A DNA stretch of 64,000 nt from Zoroaster sp. YZ-2022 (GCA_029582265.1 CM055835.1:13695498-13759497); one strand, 5' to 3'. Shown: positions 33,311-46,860, numbered from the stretch's first letter. Notes: generated from the letters alone by a model not told the origin. A program made the numbers and translations.

Positions 33311-33663
33311 TGGAGTGTCGTGGCCGAGCGGTCTAGCTTACCGGACTCAAGTTCTGGTGTTAGCAGCAGAATGTGGGTTCGAATCCCGGCCGTGACACTT
33401 GTGTCCTTGAGCAAGACACTTAACCATAATTGCTTCTGTCCACCCAGGGGTTAAATGGGTACATGTGAGGGCAGAGTTGGTTGATTAGCCTTATATACGC
33501 TGTAATGGCAGCAATTGAGCTGTATACTCCCCAGGGAGCTGAGATGGTTTCAGGAATGATTTATGAGCCTTATGAGCAGGGGTAATGATATAATGCGCCT
33601 TGAGCACCACTTAGTTGGTGGATACGTGCGCTATATAAGTCCACACATTATTATTATTATTAT
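33311..33663 (+). mobile_element. tRNA-Leu-type SINE
   Basis: Same family as 28916-29278, with tRNA-like head 33311-33400 and an ATT tail. It is inserted into an older repeat, since the sequence on both sides rejoins to match the unoccupied paralogous segment at 34440-34465 (CAATCTTTG ... CTTACAGA). Short ACCA words flank it. Confidence 0.85.
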
Positions 33664-36006
33664 TACCATCTTACAGATCTTGAATTATGTGACATTTCGA
33701 CAGTGAAAAAATTATCTGAAGCACTTATCTAGGGTATACAGCTAACATGATATGGTATTTGGATATGCCTTCATTGGACCAAATTACTATTGACATTATG
33801 GCCTTTTTAAAAATGTGACTGATGACGTCATCACGTGTCACAGCGCCCTCTAGCGGCAGGTTTAGAAAAATAATAATGTTCTATCTCAATAACCATAGGA
33901 AATTTGAATATGACTTCTGCGAAGTGACTAGTGACATCATATATTTTCAAAAAATGGTTCATGGCGTCATCACAGTTCAGAGCGCCCCCTAGCGGCATTT
34001 AAAAAAGGATTTCAAAAAGCAGGTACGAACGTTATTTTTTATGATCATGATCAAAATTGCCAAAATAAGGAAGATGTTGTTCGATGAAAATCGATAGTTC
34101 TGATAGACATTGATACAGCCAGGGCATAGCAAGGACATAGTCATTGGAGCGATTATTGCGCAATCACGGCAAGGCGGCAGAACAAAGCGACAGGTATGAA
34201 TACACGTGGGATGTGAGTGTTGTCGTGAAACTTTTCTGAAGAGAAATTTGCAAATTTTAGACTAACTAATAACTAAAGAAAAAATAACTAAAAGACTAAA
34301 TAATAAAATACTTTGACGTAAACATATGTCACAATAAAGTTGTTACGTTATGATGACGCCATCAGATATCGAATTACATCAAACAGAGGTTTAATATTTA
34401 AAAAAATCATATTTAATGAACCGCAACAGATAAATTAACAATCTTTGTATTGTCTTACAGACCTCGAATTATGTGAAATTTCGTACACGGTCGTGACCCC
34501 ATTTTGACATTTTCTTCCGGTTGAAACCGGAAGTTAAACAGAAAAAAATATTCTGCAGCACTATTATATTATATTATACAGCCAATGTCATAGGAAATTT
34601 GAATATGGCTTCTGTGTATACAAAGTGACTAGTGACATTTTATCTTTAAAAAAATGTTTCATAAAATCATCACAGATTAGAGTGCCATCTAGCGGCAGTT
34701 TTTAAAAGGACGTGACCTATTTTGACGTTTTCTTCCGGTTGAAACCGGAAGTTAAACAGAAAAATATTCTGCAGCACTATTATATTATATTATATTATGC
34801 AGCCAATGTCATAGGGATTTTGAATACGACTTCTGTGAACACAAATTAAGTGACTAGTGACAAGTTATCTTTTCCAAAAAATATGTGTCATAACATCATA
34901 ACAGATCAGAGGGCCATCTAGCGGCAGTTTTTAAAAGAAAATATATCAGAACTTTAACCAATTAAGTACCAGTGTTAATCTTTTCATGGGAATAATAATT
35001 GTGTCATATATGAGCTTCAAATTACCTGGTCTGACCTTTACTTCCGTTCCAAACAGGAAGTTAAAATTCAAGACATTCTAACACAAAATTTATAGGTCTT
35101 TTGAAGATGAAATTGATATTGTGATGATAAAATAATGATAAAAATATAATTATGACGTCATCAATTGCTCAGTTGATTGAATTGAACGTAATCCGAACAA
35201 CTAGTTTTTGTAAAGACAAAACTTATGTCTAGTTGAAAATTGAAAATTGTTGGCAGATGGTCAGTTAATTTGTTATATAGGATTGTGCGTTAATGCGGAT
35301 CATTGAGCCAGTCCCAGTATTAAATGCAATACCGTGCGCAGCGGGAAATCTATCACTCATGGAGTTATCCCGAAATAACTAGATTTCATGAAACAAGCGT
35401 CAAATTTAATTATCAAATGTGACATCATTCAGTATTTAAAGGGGGTGTACACTGTACACCATTGGTATATGCATAATTCCATATCCGGAAAATTGTCAAG
35501 CCTATCTAAAAACGATTGTTTTAATGATAATGGCCGTACCAAACATCCAGATAAGTATAGTCATCTGCCATGTTGTCGTTTTCGAGAAAACATAAATACA
35601 AATTAACATTTGATCACCTTGGCAGATGGTCCATTTCCACATTAGAATGAATACACTGAGTAAATTGAATGCATTTTTACTACTATTTGTATTTAACGAC
35701 ACAGAAAAAACATTTAAAATGATGACAAATTGATTTATGTATAAACGGTGTGTCTCCGCACGCAGCCTTAGACCTGCGCGTTTATTGTTTTGTTTTTGTT
35801 TTTGTTTTGTTTTTTGTTTGTTTGTTTTATTTTTCTCTTTCTTTTTGCTATGAAACGACGTTTAATTGCAGCAAAAATTTCTGGATCTAATGGAATTCTG
35901 CCGCACTGTGTTTTAAACGACTTTTCACATAGGGGTATGTCCGATTTATGAGGCCTCTCTTAGCCACCATACTTTGTGTATATGTTGTTCTGGTTCCAAT
36001 AACCGC
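33416..36006 (+). repeat. Tandem duplication, copy A (about 2.59 kb)
   Basis: Nearly identical to 36007-38600. It begins inside the SINE body at the word ACACTTAACC and ends at AACCGCACA. Inside are two diverged copies of a module of about 215 bp containing the palindrome CTTCCGGTTGAAACCGGAAG (near 34515 and 34730) and several CTAGCGGCAG words. No gene. Confidence 0.95.
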
Positions 36007-38600
36007 ACACTTAACCATAATTGCTTCTGTCCACCCAGGGGTTAAATGGGTACATGTGAGGGCAGAGTTGGTTGATTAGCCTTATATACGCTGTAATGGC
36101 AGCAATTGAGCTGTATACTCCCCAGGGAGCTGAGATGGTTTCAGGAATGATTTATGAGCCTTATGAGCAGGGGTAATGATATAATGCGCCTTGAGCACCA
36201 CTTAGTTGGTGGATACGTGCGCTATATAAGTCCACACATTATTATTATTATTATTACCATCTTACAGATCTTGAATTATGTGACATTTCGACAGTGAAAA
36301 AATTATCTGAAGCACTTATCTAGGGTATACAGCTAACATGATATGGTATTTGGATATGCCTTCATTGGACCAAATTACTATTGACATTATGGCCTTTTTA
36401 AAAATGTGACTGATGACGTCATCACGTGTCACAGCGCCCTCTAGCGGCAGGTTTAGAAAAATAATAATTTTCTATCTCAATAACCATAGGAAATTTGAAT
36501 ATGACTTCTGCGAAGTGACTAGTGACATCATATATTTTCAAAAAATGGTTCATGGCGTCATCACAGTTCAGAGCGCCCCCTAGCGGCATTTAAAAAAGGA
36601 TTTCAAAAAGCAGGTACGAACGTTATTTTTTATGATCATGATCAAAATTGCCAAAATAAGGAAGATGTTGTTCGATGAAAATCGATAGTTCTGATAGACA
36701 TTGATACAGCCAGGGCATAGCAAGGACATAGTCATTGGAGCGATTATTGCGCAATCACGGCAAGGCGGCAGAACAAAGCGACAGGTATGAATACACGTGG
36801 GATGTGAGTGTTGTCGTGAAACTTTTCTGAAGAGAAATTTGCAAATTTTAGACTAACTAATAACTAAAGAAAAAATAACTAAAAGACTAAATAATAAAAT
36901 ACTTTGACGTAAACATATGTCACAATAAAGTTGTTACGTTATGATGACGCCATCAGATATCGAATTACATCAAACAGAGGTTTAATATTTAAAAAAAATC
37001 ATATTTAATGAACCGCAACAGATAAATTAACAATCTTTGTATTGTCTTACAGACCTCGAATTATGTGAAATTTCGTACACGGTCGTGACCCCATTTTGAC
37101 ATTTTCTTCCGGTTGAAACCGGAAGTTAAACAGAAAAAAATATTCTGCAGCACTATTATATTATATTATACAGCCAATGTCATAGGAAATTTGAATATGG
37201 CTTCTGTGTATACAAAGTGACTAGTGACATTTTATCTTTAAAAAAATGTTTCATAAAATCATCACAGATTAGAGTGCCATCTAGCGGCAGTTTTTAAAAG
37301 GACGTGACCCCATTTTGACGTTTTCTTCCGGTTGAAACCGGAAGTTAAACAGAAAAATATTCTGCAGCACTATTATATTATATTATATTATGCAGCCAAT
37401 GTCATAGGGATTTTGAATACGACTTCTGTGAACACAAATTAAGTGACTAGTGACAAGTTATCTTTTCCAAAAAATATGTGTCATAACATCATAACAGATC
37501 AGAGGGCCATCTAGCGGCAGTTTTTAAAAGAAAATATATCAGAACTTTAACCAATTAAGTACCAGTGTTAATCTTTTCATGGGAATAATAATTGTGTCAT
37601 ATATGAGCTTCAAATTACCTGGTCTGACCTTTACTTCCGTTCCAAACAGGAAGTTAAAATTCAAGACATTCTAACACAAAATTTATAGGTCTTTTGAAGA
37701 TGAAATTGATATTGTGATGATAAAATAATGATACAAATATAATTATGACGTCATCAATTGCTCAGTTGATTGAATTGAACGTAATCCGAACAACTAGTTT
37801 TTGTAAAGACAAAACTTATGTCTAGTTGAAAATTGAAAATTGTTGGCAGATGGTCAGTTAATTTGTTATATAGGATTGTGCGTTAATGCGGATCATTGAG
37901 CCAGTCCCAGTATTAAATGCAATACCGTGCGCAGCGGGGAAATCTATCACTCATGGAGTTATCCCGAAATAACTAGATTTCATGAAACAAGCGTCAAATT
38001 TAATTATCAAATGTGACATCATTCAGTATTTAAAGGGGGTGTACACTGTACACCATTGGTATATGCATAATTCCATATCCGGAAAATTGTCAGGCCTATC
38101 TAAAAACGATTGTTTTAATGATAATGTCCGTACCAAACATCAAGAGAAGTATAGTCATCTGCCATGTTGTCGTTTTCGAGAAAACATAAATACAAATTAA
38201 CATTTGATCACCTTGGCAGATGGACCATTTCCACATTAGAATGAATACACTGAGTAAATTGAATGCATTTTTACTAATATTTGTATTTAACGACACAGAA
38301 AAAACATTTAAAATGATGACAAATTGATTTATGTATAAACGGTGTGTCTCCGCACGCAGCCTTAGACCTGCGCGTTTATTGTTTTGTTTTTGTTTTTGTT
38401 TTGTTTTTTGTTTGTTTGTTTTATTTTTCTCTTTCTTTTTGCTATGAAACGACGTTTAATTGCAGCAAAAATTTCTGGATCTAATGGAATTCTGCCGCAC
38501 TGTGTTTTAAACGACTTTTCACATAGGGGTATGTCCGATTTATGAGGCCTCTCTTAGCCACCATACTTTGTGTATATGTTGTTCTGGTTCCAATAACCGC
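36007..38600 (+). repeat. Tandem duplication, copy B (about 2.59 kb)
   Basis: Direct adjacent copy of 33416-36006 with only scattered differences (for example near 37304, 38092 and 38128). It lacks the tRNA-like SINE head, because the duplication breakpoint fell within the SINE. Confidence 0.95.
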
Positions 38601-39535
38601 ACAATGTGCCCCCCATGACATTTTTATATCTCCAGAACGCTTTCACCGATCACGCTGACTTTTTCTAACTATTCTTTGGGACCCCATCATGCAAAAATAA
38701 ACGATAATGGGTGTCCAATTGAATTTCCACTTTTTTGTTACAAAATGCTAGATTTTTGATACTTTTTGGGGTTTGTTGTCAACTTTTAAACACTGAACTG
38801 GACAATATTGAGTAATGTGACCACTCTCAGTGCATTCTGGGAATCCATTATGGCCGTCATTACGTTTAAATGCAAAAAGTTATATTTTGTCACAAAAACA
38901 TGATTTTTTTAAAAAGGTTTTTTTCATAATTGTTTGCTCAGTGTACAAATTTATGTCATCAATAGGACCATGGATGTTATTATATCTGCCTTTATTGATC
39001 TTTTGGTTAAAAATCCAAATTTTGGGTCAAAATCTTTAAAAATCAGTTTTTGGGAAAAATGACCCAAAATATTGCTTATAGCGCCCTCTAGCGGTGGTTT
39101 CGATGATGACAGATTATTGCTTTTACTGAAGACAACATTTGTGCCAAAGTTCATGGCCGTCGGATAAACATTAAGGAAAATGGAGAAAATACTTGTTTTG
39201 ACCAAAAATGAGGAAGACCTCTTGAAAGTTTTTTCACGGCCTCATTAGATAGATTGCGGCAAACCGAACATGCCTACAAAGTTTCATGAAAATCGACTGT
39301 TGAATATAGAAAATACGGAGGGGGGCACAATGAGCCCCTCCCCACGGGTCTGAGAAGGAAAAAAATCGCCCAGGCTTGATAGGGTTAACATGTATCACTT
39401 AAAACAAATTAGGCCCCCCTCCCCCAAAAAAAAATTGCCTCAGGATTCTTTTAATAATTACCGAACATTTACGAAGAGTGTACACTGCCTTTAAATTATT
39501 GTGTAACGTGTATTGTGTAATGTCCAACCATTCAG
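38601..39535. other. Intron sequence with a dispersed repeat
   Basis: Non-coding. 39040-39340 is related to 47390-47720: both contain GAAGACAAC, CATGGCC, a CGGACAAA-like word and a CATGAAAATCG(A/G)CTGTTGAAT segment, in the same orientation. Confidence 0.55.
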
Positions 39536-39565
39536 TTACTCGATAAAGCTCTGCATGTAACTAAC

Positions 39566-41676
39566 CTTGAAATATATCCATAGCTCTTTAGTTGTTTCCT
39601 TGGCTTTGGATTTCTCAGCGTGAACCATAGCGGCCGCTTTGAGAGAGGCGTGTACGCTATACACAGTCAATCCAAACATGACGGCGTTGGCAATCAGGCT
39701 AGCTACCAATGGAACTCCAAATGCAACAAGAATCGCATACTCTCCCACCAGCCAACACGACCTTGCTCCGCCATATTGGAATCCAATACTTTGAGCACTG
39801 GTGAAATGAACTGTGAGACAAGCCGTGATAATCAGAAGAGGTACACCCCAGGCGTACAGGCAATAAGCCAAGAAGTACTTCTTGTTGTTGTGATTTGAGA
39901 CTAGTTGTGAGGTGAATGTCCTGACGAGATCAAATGCCAAAGCGTTCATCCAAGTAAATGTAGAAAGCCAAGCGAAATGCATCAACACTGCCATGGCAAC
40001 ACAGAAGGTTTGATTTTCAGCTTTATCTAAAACTGTCAATGTCAATAGCTGGGCTACGAACAAGGCAGCGGTCAAGCTCATTATAGCCCCTCCTGGAACA
40101 TTTCGAAGGACTGCGAACACTAAGTAATTTATAAATGTTAGGAACAGAGCAGCAATCGATAAGCTATAACCAATGGCATTGAGTACGGTCAATTGGTCAG
40201 AGAAGGAGATATAGGGCTCATCAAGGGTTGCAAAATAATTTGAGCAGATGAGAATCCGATCGTCAGGTAAGTAAGAGACCTCATCTTCCACAAACAATTT
40301 CCCTTTGTACCGTATTCCAGGAGCACCGTCGGGTGTGCTGACTTGCTTGATTCCCTCAACCAGAGGCGTTCGGCAATCCGCAATGTCAGCCATCTTGCCA
40401 CATACATCGATCTTTTCTTCTTTTCCAGAAGTGGATTTCTTTTGGTAATGGTAGGTCCGAACGAAGGAAACTGACCTCGCCTCAATGAGCTGACCACCAC
40501 CGATGTAAATTATTTGCGTGCCACTCATGTTGAAGACTCTTAAGGTATTTACATCGGTGGTATACATCTTTTCTTTGCACAACGGTTGAACTTCATCAAC
40601 AGTGGTTCCACAAACTTCAACGAAATCGACTTTCTTTACTCCACATTGAACAACCCAGTATCTTGCACTCTCTTCGTTGAAATCAGACGTCAGTGTTTGA
40701 TCCAGCATTTCTTCGAAATCTGTTATATTCGTAAGATACTGAGTGGTTAACACACGGGTCCCACTTTCAACGAGTGAAGTTATGTTGCTCGTGGTGAACG
40801 AGACAAAGAAAGGCCAAGTTAGTTGAATATTCTGCCAGCCGAGCGTGAGAAGGTAACATCGTGTTACATTAGTAATCAGTGACTCTATCGTAGCATCGTC
40901 ATGATATCTTGAGTTACTCTCGTTGTTTGTTTGGATGCGAAGCTGTGACTCTTTGTTGTAGCAATGTATTTCATCTTCTAAAAGCAGAGTTGAAGATGTT
41001 TCTGGAGACCAAGGATCAACATTCCGCCCGAGAAGAATTTCAAAATGGCCGGGATCTACGGTGGATATATCGGAATGACAATAATCCCATGCAGAAATGT
41101 TCACTCCGTTACAGTAAGCGCAGTGGAGATTCTTGTACGTCACTGAATCGTAATTTACTTTCGAATTGTACATACGACAACCCGACTCTATTTCCAGAGA
41201 TACATTGAGCGAACACTCAGCAATCACCTCATTGGAATTTACCAACCCAACTGAGAAATATTCGGAGTTGTTCACAAGATCATAGGCTGTTATGCCGTTA
41301 CACTCGGTGCAATAGACATTCTGAAAGAAGGGTCCATTTGCGTATTGAATGGGACCGGGTAAAGAATCATTCGCACACTGTAGCGCCACCACGGTATCAT
41401 TCCAGTCCTTGTTGCACCCATCTACGATGAGTGCTCGACCATACGAATATAGGGTTTTACAAGAAAATGACTCCTCAATAGGATGTGCGAAAATACCTGA
41501 TGCATTTGTTGCGTCCTGTTGTAGAGAACACTGCTCACTGTAGTCATAACAGCAATCGTTACAATGAGAGCAAACGGAATCGCAGCCACAGAGTTCGTCC
41601 GTTGCTGGACTTCCACAGCGATCACGACATGACTGTCGTGGACAAGGGAAGATCGTCAAACCAGACAGAGTGAGAC
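39566..41676 (-). CDS. SRCR-7TM receptor gene, main exon (Cys-rich domain, TM1-TM5)
   Basis: One 2111-nt exon bounded by acceptor TTCTGTAG and donor AAG|GTTAGT. It starts with a Cys-rich somatomedin-B-like module (about 40 residues, with CHNDCCYDYSEQC-type spacing seen as SHCNDCCYDYSEQC). A large extracellular region of about 450 residues follows, with many Asn glycosylation sequons and repeated Cys. Five hydrophobic helices follow (SLSIAALFLTFINYLVF to VPLVASLIANAVMFGLT), then TKELWIYFK before the donor. Helix order and the ELW...FK to GFTWIFG join fit the family B/Methuselah-like receptor fold. I see no GPS cleavage motif ahead of helix 1, unlike adhesion receptors. Ligand unknown. Confidence 0.85.
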
Positions 41677-42132
41677 CTACAGAAAGAAGTGGTGAAAAGA
41701 ATTGAAAATGCATATTGGTGTATTGTTATAAAGGTGGAACAATATTCATTGTCAACAAATTATACATTGAAGACCGTTACAGTGGCAGATGCAGCAGTGA
41801 GTATGATAAAGAAAAACATCGTAATTCCCCGAACTAGAGGTATATAATATGGCCATAAAATTGTAGTGGGCATTAGTGGGCATGCCCCTCATTCCCTGTT
41901 GTTTTGTTGTTGTTGTTGTTGTAGACATTGTTCATACCAATTAATTATTCCCAGTACAAAGATTCAATCAACCTTTCCTCATCGGACAAACTCAGTATGG
42001 TTGAGAGGTTAAGACATCTACACTAGTAAGTAGGCCGTGGGTTTGGGTCAATTGTTTCAACTCATTGTGGACGGAAGAGCAAACCCTATCATCCACTGCA
42101 GAATATGACACCCAGATGAAAACAATCATTAC
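41677..42132. other. Receptor intron
   Basis: Short intron between the third SRCR exon and the main exon. It contains a GTT microsatellite near 41900. No coding signal. Confidence 0.7.
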
Positions 42133-42510
42133 CTTTTTCGCATTCCACAACGACAATTTCATAGTCATGAGTCTTGCAAGCGTTATAGCCTAGTGTCCAA
42201 CTCGTTGTCTTGGGTTTGTCAAGGAAGAGTTCTCGCCAGACGAGCTCATCACCTGTGCTGATGTATCCAGGCGACTCAGAGTAAGATATCATCTCGAAGG
42301 TGGCGGCCCAGGGGTAACCAATCTGTCTACATGCGTCGTTTGATAGAAAGCGCACATGGTAGTCGTTATGTACTTGAACACAGACAGTTTTCCAAGTGGA
42401 CCCGTTGAATCTGCCTTCTAACACTCCTATATGTGATTGCTTAGGGGTCTCATTAGTGGCGAGAGCGAGACGAAATTCTAAAGATGTGTCTGGTGGTAAT
42501 ACGTCCTTTT
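42133..42510 (-). CDS. SRCR-7TM receptor gene, SRCR exon 3
   Basis: 378 nt, phase 1 at both ends: acceptor TATCACCAG, donor AAAAAG|GTAATG. It encodes an SRCR-like domain of about 110 residues. The GVLEGRFNGSTWKTVCV start and ACRQIGYPWA core are recognisable. The C-terminal part (CKTHDYEIVVVEC) keeps the Cys pattern but diverges in length. Symmetrical phase 1 exons are usual for shuffled extracellular domains. Confidence 0.75.
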
Positions 42511-44153
42511 CTGGTGATAAAAATGGGTTTAAGGTAAGGAATAAAAATAGTAATTCACAATTATTACCAAATAGTCAAATTGTAATGTGAAATTAGTTTA
42601 TTTTTAAGCTGGTGATGGTATCAATCTTCCCTAGAAATTATTGTATGCGGTGCATACTTATGAGAAAAGTAAAATATATTTCTAATAAATCTGGGGCAAT
42701 CCTGTGATTCTCATTCCTGATAGGCCTAGTGTCCTCGAGCTTTTACGTCCCAATCGAGCCCTTCCACATCCCAATCTATAGCTCTCATCCAAGTACTGAC
42801 CGAGGTCAACGTTGCTTATTAACGTTGGCAATCATGTCACTGACTCTGTAATTGACGCTTAATATCTGGGACCACCCTGATAAATGACGGGCTCAGATTA
42901 TAATCATATAATTATGTCATCGAAGGAGGATTATAAAGGTTCACATAATCGGTCATCTGTAGCCAAGTTGTCTCATATGATGGATACATAGTTAGCCTTA
43001 TATGGCTTCATGTGGCCTAAGATGGCTCAAGTGTGGATCCAGCGCGGATTCAAGATCTCAAAAAGGGGTTAGGGAAACAAGGCAACAAAGGGGGCGGTAA
43101 ATTGCTTGTGATGGTCTAGCCTTGACCAAGGCGCGTCGGGACGGTTTGGTCGCATAATTTTGCCCCACTTCGCTATCCGAACTCCAGCGCACATTCACAC
43201 ATTGTACGGACTCACATACACTGTACATATCTGTATACATGTACATGTACATAGTACACTGTACATTACTTAATTGTACCAAATGTAGCAAGAAATGTCT
43301 ATCTAAAATTGGACTCTACAGCCACAAAAGAAAATGTGACAAACAATTACTCTATTTTTACACCATATATTTCAATTGTACATGTTTTTAATTTATTGTT
43401 TACTTATAGGCACTTATACCAAAAGTCGGCATTGACTTAAGGTGACCATGAAGGTGATTGTACATGTACATCATGTAGAGTGACCATTCGTCGTCGCGCC
43501 TTGATGCTTCTGCACATGCCAACATTTAATGCGGAGCCATTAATACTAATATATAAAATTCAAAACCCAAAGACGTATTCTCATTGGTTACTGGTTGGCC
43601 CTGAGCAACTGTATGCTCGCTGTGCACGATATACGTGATTGTACTATACTGTACATGTACAATTAACCCAGGTTGGACTTTGACCTTCGTGTACTCCGTT
43701 TCACATGTATACAGGGAAGGAGTCAATATTTGGCCTAATGTACATGTACGATGTGTCTTTGTATGCATTGTGCTAGGGGCCTGTGATTGGCCATCATCTA
43801 AAATGAAACGCCCACATCTTGCATACGACTTTCCATTGGAATTCCAATGGGAAAATAAAGAAACACATAAACTTTCGGTTACAGAAGGATCAAGGCTATT
43901 GTTTGAGTTCGAATGCGTACGACGGTAACGAGGCAGCAATCCACAACTTAGTTATCACTGTACCGTGTACGTGTCCGGGGCCGGGGACGGCGCACCGTGT
44001 GTGTTCTGAATTTCTCGGGCTGCGCTAGCAATCGGTACGGGCCAGGGTGGGAATACTGTGGTAAGTGCGCACTACGACAACAGCCTTGAGTCAAGGCTAG
44101 TGATGGTCTTATTTGGCCGTCACATCTTGAATGTTTGGCTTTTTAGGTCTCAC
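42511..44153. other. Receptor intron
   Basis: Non-coding; ACATGTAC-type palindromic words cluster at 43235-43265 and near 43460, 43655 and 43740. No coding signal supported. Confidence 0.55.
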
Positions 44154-44495
44154 CTGTTGCACATACGACTCCCAGTAGGGTGTTGTTCACTTGATCTGAA
44201 GTATCCGGACACAATTTCAGGGTGAAGTCATCAATGCACTCAAAGAAGCTTTTTGACTCGCCGTATATACCGTAAATGGGACATTGGTTGAATGTACATA
44301 AAGTCTGGTTGACGTCATGCACTGTCACTTCTGTGACTCCTATGGAATGTGGGTACCCTAGGTGCACACACACCCAGTCAGAAGTTATGGACTGGTATCC
44401 TCCACCATATGACAATGACACCCATTCATCTCCTCCAAGATGTAACTCCACAATGCCCTGCTGTTCATTGCTACCACCGACTAAGCGGATGTTTC
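44154..44495 (-). CDS. SRCR-7TM receptor gene, SRCR exon 2
   Basis: The donor GCAACAG|GTGAGA is clear. The acceptor is less so: an AG at 44496-44497 gives a 342-nt phase 1-1 exon that keeps the frame, while a better pyrimidine tract (GATTTTCAG at about 44542) would break it. It encodes a diverged SRCR-like domain with NIRLVGGSNEQQGIVELHL, SDWVCVHLGYPHS and LLGVVCATG. Several canonical SRCR residues are missing. Confidence 0.65.
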
Positions 44496-45327
44496 CTTTT
44501 GACAAATCAAACATTTTGGAAGTGATGATTTTAAGGGTAAACTGAAAATCGATTGATCAATTTATTATATATGATTGGGCCTCACAATACTAATTGTGCC
44601 TCAGAAATGATTTGTTTATTTTTGCAATTTTCAAAACGTTTACAGATCGGAACAGGTATCTTCTTAGAAGGCAAATGTTATGGTGACATAATTATGAGAT
44701 AGGCTTTCCAATCTATCAGGTTCTTTCTCAAAGGCAAAATGCTAATTATGCTTACTTTATTTACATACAATTCTATGGATTATCAATTTTTATGGACAGC
44801 AGAAACATCACAGTCCCGGGTTATCTAAAGTTATCACTGTTTTTCGCTATTTTAACCTGTATTTTCCGGCAAATAGGAAAGGAAAACATTTTTTAAATGT
44901 GTTAATTGGCTTCACAATATACGGGTATACAGGACGAAGTTATTTTACGCTAAATGACTTATTTATATATTTTTGTGTTGATGTCTTGTTTTAGCACCTA
45001 CATAATGTATACACCAGTTTGACCGTCACTGTATTCCTTTTGGTGTTTCGTCTATACGTGAGTCTGTCAGTAGGTTAAGGTAACAAAGGTTCTGCTTCAG
45101 TCAAGCCTAAATGTTCTCCTGTATAATTATAATGATGTGTTCGATCTATATCATTGTATTCAGAGTTACTATTTAATTAATGATCTCATTTGTTTCATTT
45201 GCAATTTACCTCACAGAATGAATGCAATGCAAGCATTGAAATAAATGTGAATTAAAATTGAAATTGAATAATTGTTACTGGGGAAATATATACGTAGGCC
45301 TATCTCAATTGACGATGGAATGTTTAC
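44496..45327. other. Receptor intron
   Basis: AT-rich, no coding signal. Confidence 0.6.
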
Positions 45328-45675
45328 CTGTAAAGCAGGTGATTCCGACATCAAACCTGTGGTCACAAACATCGTATCTTGGGAACCATCCAAGCCGAAA
45401 GCACTCATCCAGAGATTTAACGGAGACATCGGATGAAGTTCCACAATAAATTAATTGTAAACCGATAGGACCAACTCCTGTCCCAAACTGAGCATCCACA
45501 GTGGCAGAAAAAAGGGCGGGAAAACCGAGCTGTCGACACGCCACGCGTCCAACATAGAATGGGTTCTCGTTGGAGCAGTATGATCCCCATGTCTCAAACT
45601 CAGGGGTACGAACTTCCACTCGTCCTTCGTTTGGGAAGCGTCCATCTACAAGGCGAATCTCTACTGTTACATTGT
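45328..45675 (-). CDS. SRCR-7TM receptor gene, SRCR exon 1
   Basis: 348 nt, phase 1-1: acceptor TTCGTTGCAG, donor TTTACAG|GTAAAC. It is the best SRCR domain of the three: VEIRLVDGRFPNEGRVEV, ACRQLGFPALFSA, then GPIGLQLIYCGTSSDVSV and DVGITCFTG. The Cys order fits group A/B SRCR folds, which mediate extracellular binding. Confidence 0.82.
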
Positions 45676-45744
45676 CTGCAACGAAATATTAATGTAAACA
45701 TTAGTCACCAATCACGGCAGCAATTTACTATAGTAACTATAAAT

Positions 45745-45890
45745 AGCAGCGGCGTAGCGACGGGGGGGGGGCCTGGTGCCCCCCCCCCCTCCCCAGGTGC
45801 CCCCCACGAAAAATCCTCATAGTGCCCCAAAAACCAGAAAAGGGAGAAAAAAAACCACTGAAAAAGTTCTGGCTACGCTGCTGATAAATA
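45745..45890. repeat. Short element with inverted ends
   Basis: Ends TAGCAGCGGCGTAGCGAC and GGCTACGCTGCTGATA are imperfect inverted repeats. They enclose G and C homopolymers and an A-rich stretch, as in a MITE-like element. Confidence 0.5.
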
Positions 45891-46139
45891 GACAGACTGT
45901 TCGCGCCGGCAGTAAGCCAAAATGATTGTTTATTGAATTGTGTTGTAAAAAGAAAAGAGATGTTTGGTAGCTTTCGAGGCGAACGGACCAGAGTGGTCCA
46001 GTCTGAGTGTTTTTGGACAGTGAGCATTGAAACAAGTGCTGTTGTTGAAGATAAATAAATCAGTGTGTGTTTGTAACTGTGAGTACGTTTGTTTTCTGTT
46101 TGGCGTTTGGCTACAGAGCGAACATGGATCCAGTTTGGT

Positions 46140-46860
46140 GTAACAGTATATATGAAATATATAAACTGCACCAGTGGTGTAGTTTTAGTGCGGTGAGTTT
46201 TTGTGCGGTTCTGGTGTAGCATTGAAATTGTGTGGTGCTTAAATCCTACACAAAAACCGCACAACATTTGAGCTCTGATGCATTTTTGTTGTATATTAAA
46301 TTAGCACGATTGTTAACCTTACACTCTAAATTGCACCACCCAGTTGCACCTTAACAATTCTCATAAATAAAGTATGGTGCATAATTATTCTTCTTCTAAA
46401 CTAACCTTTTCCTATCTCTGAGTTCAGAAATATTGGTGGAAACAGTACAGGTTTATCATTATATATGGGGCAAGGTCTGGTATCATGGTATGGTACATGT
46501 ACATGGTTCCATATTATACATGATGCTTGTACACTGTACTAAAAATGTGCAAGAGTTTTTGGTGTACATTTGGTGTACGTTTACTGGTGCAGTATACAAT
46601 ACTCTCTAAACAAAGATTTTGTGGTGTAGTTTTGGTGTAGTGTGAAATTTGCTAACAACTTGTGGTGTACATTTGGTGTAATACTCTGTGAACAAAGATT
46701 TATTGGTGTAGTTTTCGTGTACATATAATTTTTGTTAAGAGTTTCTGGTGTACATTGGTGTAGTCCCATTTTGTATGAAGGAGTGGTGCACCGTTTGGTG
46801 TAAACCAAACGTGCACCAATAATGCACCAAATGAGTTGGATGTGTGGCGTAAAGATAGTT
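46140..46860. repeat. TTTGGTGTA-rich degenerate repeat
   Basis: Many copies of GGTGTA(C/G)ATTTGGTGTA-type words. Segments 46565-46625 and 46665-46725 are direct copies (AATACTCT..GAACAAAGATT). At 46785-46820 the motif flips, giving GGTGCACCGTTTGGTGTAAA next to CCAAACGTGCACC. Confidence 0.7.

Noticed and set aside
40189..40500. Second gene inside the receptor exon
   Set aside because: It is a frame shadow of the long receptor exon, which has clear domains and splice signals.
43235..43265. Regulatory ACATGTAC cluster
   Set aside because: Similar words are scattered throughout the window, so local clustering is weak evidence of function.
45737..46267. A 176-codon minus-strand frame in a receptor intron
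   Set aside because: It runs through G/C homopolymers of a short foldback element and GGTGTA repeats; no domain or splice support.
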